Positions 1 through 9,052 of a stretch of 64,000 bases of DNA are shown in pieces. Positions within the stretch are counted from its first letter, which is position 1, and every line of letters begins with the position of its first letter. A model generated the notes under the pieces. It was not told the DNA's origin, searched no databases, and worked only from the letters and a program-made list of their open reading frames with translations. The stretch is from NCBI RefSeq assembly GCF_000723185.1, contig NZ_CBTY010000009.1, positions 310,001 through 374,000 of the forward strand, read 5' to 3'. The position numbers and the translations under genes are program-made. This DNA is from Candidatus Nitrosotenuis uzonensis (GTDB taxonomy: Archaea; Thermoproteota; Nitrososphaeria; Nitrososphaerales; Nitrosopumilaceae).

Positions 1-114
1 CACGCCTGCAAAAAGCTCGCCTACAAGCGCAGGTTGTTTCATACGCTGGGCTACCTCCCCCAATACCCTTGCGGCCACAAGCATTATGATTACACTGATG
101 AAAAACTCGGACAC
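1..114 (-). CDS. Cation:proton antiporter (CPA2/Kef-type), N-terminal part
   Basis: Only the first 38 residues lie in the window. They read as a hydrophobic helix followed by a segment of the form VLGEVAQRMKQPALVGELFAG, the N-terminal signature of Na+/H+ and K+/H+ antiporters of the CPA2 family. These are membrane proteins that exchange cations for protons. The GTG start at 114 is chosen because a TATA box (135-144) lies 25 bases upstream, which fits a leaderless transcript. The rest of the gene is off the left edge, so the subfamily cannot be told. Confidence 0.7.
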   Translation of the reverse strand, partial: MSEFFISVIIMLVAARVLGEVAQRMKQPALVGELFAGV

Positions 115-224
115 TTACTACTGCGACTTGTCATGTTTTATAAAAATTCCTTCACACATTGTTGATTTTGTTCCAGTATATGCGTAATTTTTAACAAATG
201 TTTCCACAACAATAAAACAAGAGT

Positions 225-593
225 TTAGGCTGTCTTTATCTTACTTTCATACAAGAAATTCTTTTTTCCTTCAATGATAATGCCAGAAATCCTTACCAAC
301 TTTTGTTCAACCAGTGAGTGTAGTCGCCGATATGCTGTAGTCAGTGGGATATTCGTACTTTTTGATATTTCTATTGCAGATTTGGGGGCGCTTGTAATTT
401 CTGCAAGTATTCTTTTTGTAACGTTATCAAAAATCATCGGAGATTTCAAATCATTCTTTACGTCAATTTCATCCAAGTGCAATTTTAATTTGATACATTG
501 TAAATGAATTTTTAAATTTACAGAATTGGTGATTTTTTGATATACAGAACACAAACAATCACAGTTGAACACATATGATTGGAGTTTTACCAC
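225..593 (-). CDS. Winged-helix transcription regulator
   Basis: This 122-residue protein has a C-terminal winged helix (about residues 50-120). Its helix-turn-helix reads AIEISKSTNIPLTTAYRRLH and is followed by a wing around VRISGIII. This form is common among small archaeal ArsR/MarR-like regulators. The N-terminal 45 residues contain three cysteines (CDCLC) and match nothing I recognise; they could bind metal or sense redox state. A GTG start with a TATA-like element about 20-25 bases upstream suggests a leaderless mRNA. The target is unknown. Confidence 0.65.
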   Translation of the reverse strand: MVKLQSYVFNCDCLCSVYQKITNSVNLKIHLQCIKLKLHLDEIDVKNDLKSPMIFDNVTKRILAEITSAPKSAIEISKSTNIPLTTAYRRLHSLVEQKLVRISGIIIEGKKNFLYESKIKTA

Positions 594-635
594 AAATTTG
601 GCTAGATTTAACAGTAGTTAGAAACAATTTCTTGC

Positions 636-878
636 ATGAACGAATATTTGCTCTCAAAACAACAGCTTGATTTTGGCTCGCTTGTTTTCATTTTTGGCGC
701 AGTACTATCAGGAATAGGTGAAGCAGGTCTTGTTATGATAATGCTTGATATACAACCATTTCTGCTTCCAGAGGTTTCGTATGGTACTGCACATCTGGCA
801 TTGTCCTACCTTGCAGCTGGCAACATCATAATGTTTATTGAATTAAAGAGAAGCTCTTTTTATTTGTCCGGATCATAG
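636..878 (+). CDS. Small two-helix membrane protein
   Basis: This is an 80-residue protein with two predicted membrane segments (about residues 13-36 and 50-70) and a short hydrophilic N-terminus. No family was recognised. It is transcribed away from the winged-helix gene on its left. Its 3' end overlaps the 3' end of the convergent ribbon-helix-helix gene by 19 bases, which lowers confidence slightly. Function is unknown. Confidence 0.4.
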   Translation: MNEYLLSKQQLDFGSLVFIFGAVLSGIGEAGLVMIMLDIQPFLLPEVSYGTAHLALSYLAAGNIIMFIELKRSSFYLSGS

Positions 879-1414
879 TCTCTGCGGCTTATCTTGTAGG
901 ATATGGTGTTGTTTGTCATGCTAAATTCCACCTCGCACCCAAGTGCCTTGAATGCAGAGTCATAATATGTCTGAAAGTATATCGACCATTTTGCTCCCAT
1001 GTCATGTTTCATTACAAATTTGACATAGTCGTCTTCAGGAATTTCACTGAAATGAAATCCAGCTGCCTTTGCCCTGCTACGTAAAATAGACACCCATTCC
1101 TTTACGTCAAACTTGCCTCTCATTGCAAGGAGGAGATCTCTGGGAACGTTTCTGCCGCTTGCGTCTGCAACCTCTATTATTGTCTTGTCATCAAGTTTTT
1201 CAAAATACGACATCAGGATGTCTTTTGGTATAGGCACCCAACCCGTCTTTGATGCCACAATATCCCAATCCACAGCATGTGAAAGCAGCTGGTTTATCGC
1301 AGAGTTTAGCGTCGTGTTTTCCGCCTTGGCATAGGATCTAAGTTTATCGAGCGTCTGTTTGCTTATTCTTGCCGTAATTGTTTCAGTTTTTTCTGTCTTG
1401 TAGTCGATTGTCAT
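860..1414 (-). CDS. Ribbon-helix-helix domain protein of unknown function
   Basis: This is a 184-residue protein. Residues 8-50 look like a ribbon-helix-helix DNA-binding domain: a strand ETITARIS followed by two helices, with TTLNSAINQLLSHAV in the second. The remaining 130 residues are a globular domain with many charged and aromatic residues and no recognised signature. Similar RHH-plus-unknown proteins recur in ammonia-oxidising archaea (general knowledge, not searched here). It could be a stand-alone regulator. No toxin gene is next to it, so an antitoxin role is not supported. Confidence 0.55.
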   Translation of the reverse strand: MTIDYKTEKTETITARISKQTLDKLRSYAKAENTTLNSAINQLLSHAVDWDIVASKTGWVPIPKDILMSYFEKLDDKTIIEVADASGRNVPRDLLLAMRGKFDVKEWVSILRSRAKAAGFHFSEIPEDDYVKFVMKHDMGAKWSIYFQTYYDSAFKALGCEVEFSMTNNTISYKISRRDYDPDK

Positions 1415-1565
1415 AAGAAGCCAGTAATGTTAGGAATCTACAATTAAAGTATCTTTTCACATGACCGGCATTGTTACAGACTTGCGGTACAAATGAGTAC
1501 AAATAATTACAAAATACGGCATCGATTTGATTACATTTAACAATGATTAAAAAGATCTGTTATAG

Positions 1566-3026
1566 ATGTCAGATCTAGAACCTGTTTGGAGCGAGTACGA
1601 GTCTCCCCAGTACAAGTCTTATACAATTTACAATTTTAGAACAATACCTCAGATTCAGAACCTTTCAGAGGAGAAACAACATGAAATCGAGGTTGTGGCA
1701 AATGTGCTGCCGTTTAAGACCAACAACTATGTTGTAGACCAGCTCATAGACTGGACAAATCCGCTCAAGGATCCGATGTTCATACTTACGTTTCCTCAAA
1801 AAAGGATGCTAAAGACGGCCCATTACAAACAGATGGAGCAAGTCATGGAAAGCGGCGCCAACAGAATGGAGATTCAGGCAGTTGCCAATAACATCAGGAT
1901 GCAGCTCAATCCGCATCCAGCAGGGCAGATGAGTAACATACCGCAGCTCAAGGATGGCACAAGGCTTTATGGATTACAGCACAAATACAAGGAGACGGTG
2001 CTTTTCTTCCCAAGTCAGGGACAGACCTGTCATGCATACTGCACATTCTGCTTCAGATGGCCACAGTTTGTGGGTATTGATGAGCTAAAATTTGCTAGCA
2101 GAGAGATTGCCTCACTTGTCCAGTATCTCAGAGAACACCAAGAGATATCCGATGTCCTCTTTACCGGAGGAGATCCGCTGATAATGAAATCAACCATACT
2201 ATCAGAATACATTAATGCGCTAGCAGATGCGGATCTTCCAAACCTTAAGACCATTAGAATCGGGACGAAATCGCTTTCCTATTGGCCATACAGATTCCTT
2301 ACCGACGATGATGCAGACCAGGTGTTAAAGCTGTTTGAGAGTGTAACAAAGAAAGGAATTCATCTTGCGTTCATGGGACACTTTAACCATCCAGTAGAAT
2401 TATCAACAAAGGCAGTAAAGAGTGCAATATACAGAATACGAAAGACGGGCGCACAGATAAGGACCCAGTCTCCCATACTTGCGCACATAAATGACAATGC
2501 GCATGTGTGGGCAGAGATGTGGCAAAGACAGGTAAGTCTTGGTTGTATTCCTTACTACATGTTTGTCGCAAGGGACACAGGAGCTCAGGACTTTTTTGGT
2601 GTGCCTCTTGTCAAAGCCCAGAGAATATTTCGTGACGCATACCAAAAGGTAAGCGGACTTGCCAGAACGGTTCGTGGCCCAAGCATGTCTGCTACACCAG
2701 GCAAGATACAGGTGCTTGGAACTGTAGACATAGGTAAAAAGCGCGCAATGGTATTACGATTCCTGCAGGGAAGGAACCCAAAGTGGGTGCAAAGACCGTT
2801 TCTGGCAAAGTATGACGAGAAGGCAATTTGGATTGACGATCTCAAGCCGTTTTCAGGTAAGAAATTCTTCTACACTGATGAGCTGGAACGAATACTGAAA
2901 AAACGTTCCAAGGCGGCAAAGATTGCCATGGGCAAAAAGCTGAACGCCAAGCAAGCAGCAAAGAATCACGAGATAAAATTCAAAGAACGATTAGAAGAGC
3001 AACGTATTATAAACAAAAAACCCTAA
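1566..3026 (+). CDS. KamA-family radical SAM protein (lysine 2,3-aminomutase-like)
   Basis: This is a 486-residue radical SAM enzyme. The iron-sulfur motif is CHAYCTFC (C-x3-C-x2-C, about residues 156-163), followed by the GGDP motif of the AdoMet site (about 202-205). The layout matches lysine 2,3-aminomutase, which moves an amino group with SAM and PLP. A lysine in TPGKIQV (about residue 379) could be the PLP lysine, although the usual glycine-rich PGGGGK form is reduced. The C-terminal 40 residues are lysine-rich. The substrate could be lysine or another amino acid. The DUF432 gene follows after 20 bases. Confidence 0.75.
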   Translation: MSDLEPVWSEYESPQYKSYTIYNFRTIPQIQNLSEEKQHEIEVVANVLPFKTNNYVVDQLIDWTNPLKDPMFILTFPQKRMLKTAHYKQMEQVMESGANRMEIQAVANNIRMQLNPHPAGQMSNIPQLKDGTRLYGLQHKYKETVLFFPSQGQTCHAYCTFCFRWPQFVGIDELKFASREIASLVQYLREHQEISDVLFTGGDPLIMKSTILSEYINALADADLPNLKTIRIGTKSLSYWPYRFLTDDDADQVLKLFESVTKKGIHLAFMGHFNHPVELSTKAVKSAIYRIRKTGAQIRTQSPILAHINDNAHVWAEMWQRQVSLGCIPYYMFVARDTGAQDFFGVPLVKAQRIFRDAYQKVSGLARTVRGPSMSATPGKIQVLGTVDIGKKRAMVLRFLQGRNPKWVQRPFLAKYDEKAIWIDDLKPFSGKKFFYTDELERILKKRSKAAKIAMGKKLNAKQAAKNHEIKFKERLEEQRIINKKP

Positions 3027-3046
3027 CAACCCTGAGTATTTACAAA

Positions 3047-3820
3047 ATGTCCACTAGTGAGTTTTCAAGCCTAGCTGGCAATGACTATCCAGAATTTGGC
3101 AGATACATGATTAAAGAAGAGCTTGTGATGAACCTGCCAAGTCAAAAGATAACATGCAGACAGCTAAACGATAACAGTTTTTCCTACAAAAGAGAGTCAT
3201 TTGGTGAAGAAATAATCAAGAAAATAATTCACCCTAAAACAGCAGACTTTCAGATCGGACTGATGCCAATTTTACCAATACATACGCCCACATACAAAAC
3301 GGATTTTTTTTTCATACGATTCAATGAACAGATCTATATATCGCAAAACTCTTCGATGGAAGTAATAGTATCGTTTCCAATAGAGACAGGAATATTTCTT
3401 GTCGAGGAGGAACATTCAGGGCTGATAGACGGGTTTTCCTGTGACCCTGTAGGCACTCATTTTGCTCTTTATGGAAATCCAGAAGAAGGAAAGCTCTGCA
3501 AATATGCGCGGATAGAGTTAGAATCTCCGACTATTCAGCAGTTATTTATGCATGCACAAATGAAGATCAAAATTGTGAACGAGTCAGACGAAGGAGTTTT
3601 TGTAGGAAAGCTTGTATTTCCCGTGACCGATCATGATCTTCATTTTCACAAGACAAACGTAATGATGGACGGCCTTGACGCGATAATAAAAAACAGGATA
3701 GGTGTGCGCGTAATAGACATGGTACAAAACCCCATAACAGGAATAGAGGGATGGAAGAAAGCAATACGCGATACGCAAAAAACTGACTACAAATTTTCCA
3801 TGGAAAGGGGATTTGACTAG
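3047..3820 (+). CDS. DUF432 protein
   Basis: This is a 257-residue soluble protein that I recognise as DUF432, an archaeal family of unknown biochemical role. It is rich in beta strands and has no signal peptide or membrane segment. It ends directly against the mscS start (stop at 3820, ATG at 3821), so the two are co-transcribed and probably translationally coupled. Pairing of DUF432 with MscS-type channels is known in archaea, so a part in osmotic response or channel control is inferred. Confidence 0.7.
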   Translation: MSTSEFSSLAGNDYPEFGRYMIKEELVMNLPSQKITCRQLNDNSFSYKRESFGEEIIKKIIHPKTADFQIGLMPILPIHTPTYKTDFFFIRFNEQIYISQNSSMEVIVSFPIETGIFLVEEEHSGLIDGFSCDPVGTHFALYGNPEEGKLCKYARIELESPTIQQLFMHAQMKIKIVNESDEGVFVGKLVFPVTDHDLHFHKTNVMMDGLDAIIKNRIGVRVIDMVQNPITGIEGWKKAIRDTQKTDYKFSMERGFD

Positions 3821-4660
3821 ATGAGCTGGGAGATATTCTCAGATAGCAACACAGTCAATATTCTTGGAAACGAAATTGCCGTAGGCTCTCTGATTTTAGG
3901 CGCCATAATCATGATAGTTGGTGTTATCATCGCCAGGATCATAAGCACCATATTCAAAAAATATTTTGCCGCAAATCTGCCAGATAATACCGCAAAAAAT
4001 CTGCACAAGCTTCTCTATTACGGCATCATAATCATGACGCTGCTTGCTGTCACAACCAGCCAAGGAATAGATCTTAGCGGGTTGATGGTAGCAGGAGGCA
4101 TATTTGGTATAGTGATAGGATTTGCCACGCAGTCAGTTGTCTCCAACGCCATATCAGGAATATTTTTGATGTTTGATAGACCTGCAAAGACGGGAGATTT
4201 GATAGAGATTCAGGCAAGCAACATTTACGGCAGGCTCATGGATGTCACAATATTTTCCACACGGATAAGGCTCTTTGATGGATCAATAATGCGCGTTCCC
4301 AATGAAAAAGTATTCACATCTGAGATAAGAAATGTTTCAGGTAGCGAAGTAAGACGAATTGAAGTCATGGTAGGAATAGCATACAAAGAAGACGTCGATA
4401 ACGCAATCAGCGTAATACGAAAGGCAGTCTCAAAAAACCAGTACATATTGCGTGAGCCTGCGCCCGAAGTTAGAACCGACTCACTAGGTGACTCTAGCGT
4501 GAACTTGAAGGTTCTCACCTGGATTCCTCGAGACAACTGGGATGATGTTGGACCGACTTTGCTCAAGGATATCAAAAAAGATATCGACGAAGCAGGAATA
4601 GAAATTCCGTTCCCACAGAGAACCATACACTATGCCGATACCTCAAAGGCGGAGCGATAG
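3821..4660 (+). CDS. mscS: MscS-family mechanosensitive channel
   Basis: This is a 279-residue small-conductance mechanosensitive channel. It has three membrane segments (about residues 22-45, 62-80 and 86-110). The last is the glycine/alanine-rich pore helix (VAGGIFGIVIGFATQ) and leads into the conserved beta domain with FMFDRPAKTGDLIE-type sequence. It opens on membrane tension to release solutes. It sits between the DUF432 gene and a RAM-domain gene with no gaps, so all three are likely one transcript. Confidence 0.88.
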   Translation: MSWEIFSDSNTVNILGNEIAVGSLILGAIIMIVGVIIARIISTIFKKYFAANLPDNTAKNLHKLLYYGIIIMTLLAVTTSQGIDLSGLMVAGGIFGIVIGFATQSVVSNAISGIFLMFDRPAKTGDLIEIQASNIYGRLMDVTIFSTRIRLFDGSIMRVPNEKVFTSEIRNVSGSEVRRIEVMVGIAYKEDVDNAISVIRKAVSKNQYILREPAPEVRTDSLGDSSVNLKVLTWIPRDNWDDVGPTLLKDIKKDIDEAGIEIPFPQRTIHYADTSKAER

Positions 4661-4661
4661 C

Positions 4662-4934
4662 GTGTCAGAGAATCAAGATGGCGAGCAATCAAAGCTTTTC
4701 GTTCTGGTAACATGTTTTGAGGGAAAGACAAAGGAAGCAGTCGAAGAAATTCGCAAGATAAGCACGGTCACTGACATCAAGGAAACCGACGGCCAGTATG
4801 ATATACTAGTAACGCTAGAATCAGACTCGAATGAAGAGTTGAAAAAGGCGCTTGTGTACAAGTTAAGAAAAATCAAGGCCATACGAGGAACCCTGACGCT
4901 AAGATCAAGTGACGATCTTGGTCTTTTAGGCTAA
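4662..4934 (+). CDS. Lrp/AsnC-type ligand-binding (RAM) domain protein
   Basis: This is a 90-residue stand-alone RAM domain (beta-alpha-beta-beta-alpha-beta) without the DNA-binding half of Lrp/AsnC regulators. The pattern TDIKETDGQYDILVTL is typical. A GTG start at 4662 is preferred because a GGAG Shine-Dalgarno sequence lies at 4651-4654. An in-frame ATG at 4632 would overlap mscS by 29 bases. Such proteins bind amino acids or form octamers with full Lrp proteins. Its place behind mscS suggests a small-molecule sensor for this operon, which is inference. Confidence 0.7.
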   Translation: MSENQDGEQSKLFVLVTCFEGKTKEAVEEIRKISTVTDIKETDGQYDILVTLESDSNEELKKALVYKLRKIKAIRGTLTLRSSDDLGLLG

Positions 4935-4935
4935 A

Positions 4936-5445
4936 TCAGTACTCAAACTCTATTGCCATCAAAAAAGCGTCCTCGCCGTCGCGATAGTACGCCTTTAGTC
5001 TCTGTTTTATTACAAATCCAATCTTTTCATAAAGCCTGACTGCGTCATTGTTGCTGCATCTGACTTCAAGGTACAGCTCATCGCAACGCTTTGATTTTGC
5101 ACCATTAATTGCCTCCTCTATTATGGCCCGTCCAAGACCAAACCTCCTATGTTCTTCAAGTACTGCCACAGATACCACGTGGCCCTTTTTAACAAAGCCA
5201 AGTTTCTTAAAGTTTGAAAATCCGTATTCTGTTTTACACATTATGTACCCTACTAGCTTGCCATTTTTTTCTGCAACCAAAAACGCTTCCGGCATTTCCG
5301 CAAGCAGACTTTCATAGAAATAATCCGAGTAGTGCTCCGGCAGAGTCTTCAGGTTTATCTCCATTACTGGAATTAAATCGCTAAGATCGCACCTTCTGAT
5401 AATATAATCCCCTACCTGCCTGAGGATGATTTGCATTTGAGTCAA
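4936..5445 (-). CDS. rimI: RimI-type GNAT N-acetyltransferase
   Basis: This is a 169-residue GNAT enzyme. Acetyl-CoA binding motif A is VAVLEEHRRFGLGRAI (R-x2-G-x-G/A, about residues 93-108), and the C-terminal NDAVRLYEKIGF is the typical RimI/Ard1 motif. In archaea such enzymes acetylate protein N-termini, including that of Alba. The gene converges with the RAM gene, with one base between the stops. The first residues (MTQMQIILRQ) may be extra, since a later start is possible. Confidence 0.8.
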   Translation of the reverse strand: MTQMQIILRQVGDYIIRRCDLSDLIPVMEINLKTLPEHYSDYFYESLLAEMPEAFLVAEKNGKLVGYIMCKTEYGFSNFKKLGFVKKGHVVSVAVLEEHRRFGLGRAIIEEAINGAKSKRCDELYLEVRCSNNDAVRLYEKIGFVIKQRLKAYYRDGEDAFLMAIEFEY

Positions 5446-5521
5446 TTTTTCAGCTCAGATATTTAATGTTAGAGCATGAAAATAGCACAAATCAATTAAT
5501 TGCTAGCAGTCAAATGAATTT

Positions 5522-6616
5522 GTGATGGGTGAGCCAACGCAAGAACAGGTCATCTCGATAGTATCATCGATTTTCAACGTAAGAGACATCAACATAACTT
5601 TGGAAAAGATGGAATTTGAGATAGACGACGAGGATTTTAAGCTAAAGTTTGTCACGCTTGCCCAAAAGCTTGAAAGTATTGGAATCGTCTGCTTCCTGAA
5701 AAAATCAAATGAACGCCTGCTAATCCAAGTAAACAGACTACCGCCAGAGCCAGGAGGGCTTAAATTTCTCTCAAGGGCCCAGATTCAAAGAATCCTGTTT
5801 GGCGTGGTAGTAGCATTTGTCATGGTTGATGGATACTACAGAACATTGGGCGTTAATTCAATTGCTTTCATAGGGGATCCCTTTGACTTTGCAGCTTTGT
5901 ACACGCTTTCACTGGTAGGAATACTTGGCGTTCATGAAGCAGGCCATCTTGTGGCTGCAAGAATACACAAGGTACGCACGTCGTGGCCTTATTTTATCCC
6001 CGGAATACCGGTGATTGGACTGCCCACATTTGGTGCCCTTATCCAGTCACGCGGTCTCACCATAAACCGCGATATCTTGTTCGATATTGCCATTGCCGGG
6101 CCGCTTGCAGGTCTTGTGATTGCCATAATAGTATCATTTTACGGGGCATATACATCGCCCGTTCTTGATGAGTTTGTGGCCCAGTCCCTTCCAGAGGGAA
6201 GCCTTCAGGAGCTTAACGATAGCATACTAATGCAGATTGCGCTTTCTGCGTACGGTAAGGGCGGCTCTGACGTTCAAGTTATAATGTCACCCATATTGTT
6301 TGCCGCATGGCTGGGGTTTTTGATCACGTTCTTGAATCTGCTTCCCGCCTGGCAGCTTGACGGGGGCCACATGGCAAGGGCGTTATTTGGTCAGAGAATG
6401 CACCGCTTTGCAACATACGGTAGTGTGGCATTACTTTTTGCGCTGCAATATCACATAATGGCGCTCTTTATCCTGTTGTTTAGCTCAAAAAATACTAGCG
6501 TAAGACCACTCGATGATGTCTCACCTCTCTCAAAGAACAGAAAGTATCTTTACATTGCAGTGATAGTCATAGCGTTCTTGTGCGCGCCGATCCCGCACTC
6601 AATTTGGTTCAAGTAG
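5522..6616 (+). CDS. Site-2 protease-like M50 metalloprotease
   Basis: This is a 364-residue intramembrane zinc protease. HEAGH (His138, Glu139, His142) is the zinc site and NLLPAWQLDGGH (about 271-282) supplies the third ligand. Five or more membrane helices surround them. The first 80 residues form a soluble, acidic domain. Family members cut membrane-bound regulators or signal peptides. The start is GTG 5522 or ATG 5525, with an AT-rich TATA-like element near 5496. The 3' end overlaps the convergent LarA-like gene by 18 bases. Confidence 0.85.
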   Translation: MMGEPTQEQVISIVSSIFNVRDINITLEKMEFEIDDEDFKLKFVTLAQKLESIGIVCFLKKSNERLLIQVNRLPPEPGGLKFLSRAQIQRILFGVVVAFVMVDGYYRTLGVNSIAFIGDPFDFAALYTLSLVGILGVHEAGHLVAARIHKVRTSWPYFIPGIPVIGLPTFGALIQSRGLTINRDILFDIAIAGPLAGLVIAIIVSFYGAYTSPVLDEFVAQSLPEGSLQELNDSILMQIALSAYGKGGSDVQVIMSPILFAAWLGFLITFLNLLPAWQLDGGHMARALFGQRMHRFATYGSVALLFALQYHIMALFILLFSSKNTSVRPLDDVSPLSKNRKYLYIAVIVIAFLCAPIPHSIWFK

Positions 6617-7684
6617 TATTCTTGCTCCGTCCGGGACAAGGGATATCTTTTGTCTTGCACCCTGATGCTTTAGAACATATTCTAGTGTTTCTTTGACTCC
6701 ATCAAACGAGAGAATGCCAAGTTTTTTCAGATACAGCTCAGGAAGAATTGAAACAAGTCCAATCTGAATCTTTTTTTGAATCTCAGAAAGATACAGTAGA
6801 TCTTCCATTCCGTCCACATATTTGGCAGGCTTTTGCAGTCTTTCTATACTCATGCGGCCCTCTATGAACTGCCTTATTGCCTCAGAGCCGATTCCAGCCC
6901 TGCACTCACCTACCAGCATCGCAAGCCCATCATCCTTTATTGCCCTGTAGCAATTCCAAAGAGAGCCAAGAGATCTACCAAAAGTATCGTTGCTTGCATC
7001 CTTTCCAGTGCTGATAAGAAGAGCTCTATGTTTTTCTACCTTTTTTGAAAACGTGCGCAGTGTTCCAGATATCGAAAGTGTGTTTGATGGGTGTCCTACT
7101 GCCACATCGGCTATGCCTCCCTGATGGGCCACAAGCTCGACTGCCAAGACATCAAATGAATCGGCAAACTCTTTTGCAATGTTAATGCTCTGTGTTTGCT
7201 CGCCGGAATTTGGGAGGTTGCCCTGTCTTTTTTCGTATGCGGAAAGCATCCTGTCTTTTCCGAATCGTCGCAAAAGCCTTGTGCAGACAGCGTTAAACCC
7301 AAAGAGGCCGTCAAACTCCATCTCTCCAACAAAGACAAGATCCGGGTTTGCCTTCTCCATTCCGTCAAAGGCTAACACCTGGCCGTCCTGCGGCAGTCCC
7401 GATCTTACCAAATTCATTATTTGCTTGTCTGCAAATATCTTTGGCTTGGGCACCGATTTTTGAGCACACTTGTCGTAGATCAGCAATAGCGTCTTTTGCA
7501 CGGCCGCAGTATAATTGAGGACGACAAGATCCAGCGGCTTGCTCAGATCGATTGCATCAAGCCTCTCTGATAGTATCGTATCATCAAGTATTGGGCCGGA
7601 ATACTCTATTTTCTGATCAAGGTTTTCTGCCTTTATATCCAGCACAACGTCTGTCAGTCCATAGTTTAACCAGATCTCAGGCAC
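6599..7684 (-). CDS. LarA/DUF2088-like protein
   Basis: This protein is 361 residues from a GTG start at 7684. The region LVGECRAGIGSEAIRQFIEG (about residues 262-281) matches the C-terminal domain of the lactate racemase LarA/DUF2088 family. The end LVPDGARILLEPN also fits. The N-terminal nickel-pincer ligand motifs of LarA are not clear, so racemase activity is uncertain. It runs divergently from pyrE with about 50 bases between the starts. A longer reading from 7759 was rejected because it overlaps the pyrE start. Confidence 0.5.
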   Translation of the reverse strand: MPEIWLNYGLTDVVLDIKAENLDQKIEYSGPILDDTILSERLDAIDLSKPLDLVVLNYTAAVQKTLLLIYDKCAQKSVPKPKIFADKQIMNLVRSGLPQDGQVLAFDGMEKANPDLVFVGEMEFDGLFGFNAVCTRLLRRFGKDRMLSAYEKRQGNLPNSGEQTQSINIAKEFADSFDVLAVELVAHQGGIADVAVGHPSNTLSISGTLRTFSKKVEKHRALLISTGKDASNDTFGRSLGSLWNCYRAIKDDGLAMLVGECRAGIGSEAIRQFIEGRMSIERLQKPAKYVDGMEDLLYLSEIQKKIQIGLVSILPELYLKKLGILSFDGVKETLEYVLKHQGARQKISLVPDGARILLEPN

Positions 7685-7734
7685 GATATTCCAACAAAAC
7701 AAAGCAAAATAAATCCAGTTTAGTAAATTTTGGT

Positions 7735-8343
7735 GTGGAGTTTGTAAAAGAATTTGCAACGTTTTTGCATCAGAGTGGAATCATCAGGTTCGGCGATTTT
7801 ACGCTCGCAAGCGGAAAGAAGAGCTCCTACTATGTAGACCTAAGGATAGTTCCAAGCTACCCACACCAGTTCCGGCGCATGATAAAGTACCTACAGAACC
7901 TCATATCAGAGCAGATAGGTTTTGACAGTTTTGATGCAGTTGCCTCCGTTCCAACCGGCGGCCTAGTAATCGCATCAGCACTTGCACTTGAGACCGTAAA
8001 ACCCCTAGTATACGTCAGAAGCGAGGCAAAATCTCATGGAACTGGCAAGCTGATAGAAGGAATAGTTGAGGATGGAATGAAGATTCTTCTAGTAGACGAT
8101 GTTGCAACCACTGGAGGCTCGATCATAAACGGGATAAAGGCACTAAAGGAGGCAGGTGCCAAGATCTCAGATTGTTATGTGATAGTGAACAGAATGGAAG
8201 GCGCGCATCAGGCACTGCAAATGGAAGGTGTCACCCTACACCAAGTCTTGGACATTTCAGAAATAGCAGAGATTTTGCACCAAGCAAGAATGATAAGCGA
8301 GCAGACGCTAAAGAAAGTGCATGCCCAGACATCCAGTCAGTAA
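7735..8343 (+). CDS. pyrE: Orotate phosphoribosyltransferase
   Basis: This protein is 202 residues from a GTG start at 7735. The PRPP-binding motif is ILLVDDVATTGGS (about residues 118-130). The conserved ASGKKSSYYVDLR near residue 25 is the PyrE signature. The enzyme joins orotate to PRPP to make OMP in pyrimidine synthesis. The reading frame runs further upstream, but that part overlaps the divergent LarA-like gene and has no conserved sequence. No other pyrimidine gene is adjacent. Confidence 0.9.
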   Translation: MEFVKEFATFLHQSGIIRFGDFTLASGKKSSYYVDLRIVPSYPHQFRRMIKYLQNLISEQIGFDSFDAVASVPTGGLVIASALALETVKPLVYVRSEAKSHGTGKLIEGIVEDGMKILLVDDVATTGGSIINGIKALKEAGAKISDCYVIVNRMEGAHQALQMEGVTLHQVLDISEIAEILHQARMISEQTLKKVHAQTSSQ

Positions 8344-8552
8344 TGATTCGTTTTTGGTATACGAAAGTCGGTTTAAAATAATGGCAGCTCAGACAAATGC
8401 CTTCACATCATTGCTTCAGATATAACTCTGATTCTTCATTGCAGCCAATACATGCTTGGTATGCGCATATTAAATTGATTTGAGGCTGTGCAAAGTAGAC
8501 TTTTCAGTACGCACAAACTTGTCTATTTTATCTTGAGAATGTCATAAAACGC

Positions 8553-9050
8553 ATGGAAGTGCGGCCCCAGATAGTCTGCAGTGACCTTGAGCACTGCAAT
8601 GCAGTAGGAACATCACTTGTCAAAAACATATTGGTACCTTTTGATAACTCTAAACACGCAGTACGCGCATTCGGGCACGCATTAGATCTGGCAAAAAAAT
8701 ACGGCGCATCAGTAATTGCCGTAGCAGTAACTGATGAAGACCAGGACTCGGAGTGGATAAACGACACTCCCAGTAGGCAGAAAGCAATGAGCAAAAGCAG
8801 AAACTCGGAGCTCAAGCAGATCTTCAAAGATATGGACGCAGTTGCAGCAAAGTTTGGAATTCATTTTGATTCGGTGATTCTAGAATCCACCAAGATAGCA
8901 GAGTCGATAATCTCCTTTGCAAGCATCAGAAGGGTCGATTACATCGTCATGGGAACCCATGGTAAGGGCATGCCAAAAGAAATGATGCTCGGTAGAGTTT
9001 CAACGAGCGTTGCATTAAACGCGCATTGTCCTGTTGTCTTGATAAAATGA
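8553..9050 (+). CDS. Universal stress protein (UspA family)
   Basis: This is a 165-residue single-domain Usp. ILVPFDNSKHA near residue 28 starts the fold. The ATP loop reads GTHGKG followed by LGRVS (about residues 138-152), close to G-2x-G-9x-G-S/T but with Arg after the last Gly, so nucleotide binding is likely yet not certain. A TATA element at 8522-8533 lies 25 bases before the ATG, so the transcript is probably leaderless. The first 25 residues, with two cysteines, precede the usual domain start. Confidence 0.85.
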   Translation: MEVRPQIVCSDLEHCNAVGTSLVKNILVPFDNSKHAVRAFGHALDLAKKYGASVIAVAVTDEDQDSEWINDTPSRQKAMSKSRNSELKQIFKDMDAVAAKFGIHFDSVILESTKIAESIISFASIRRVDYIVMGTHGKGMPKEMMLGRVSTSVALNAHCPVVLIK

Positions 9051-9052
9051 AA

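Noticed and set aside
7685-7759. Longer N-terminus for the LarA-like protein
   Set aside because: It would run through the promoter and start of pyrE, and the extra residues look unlike the family.
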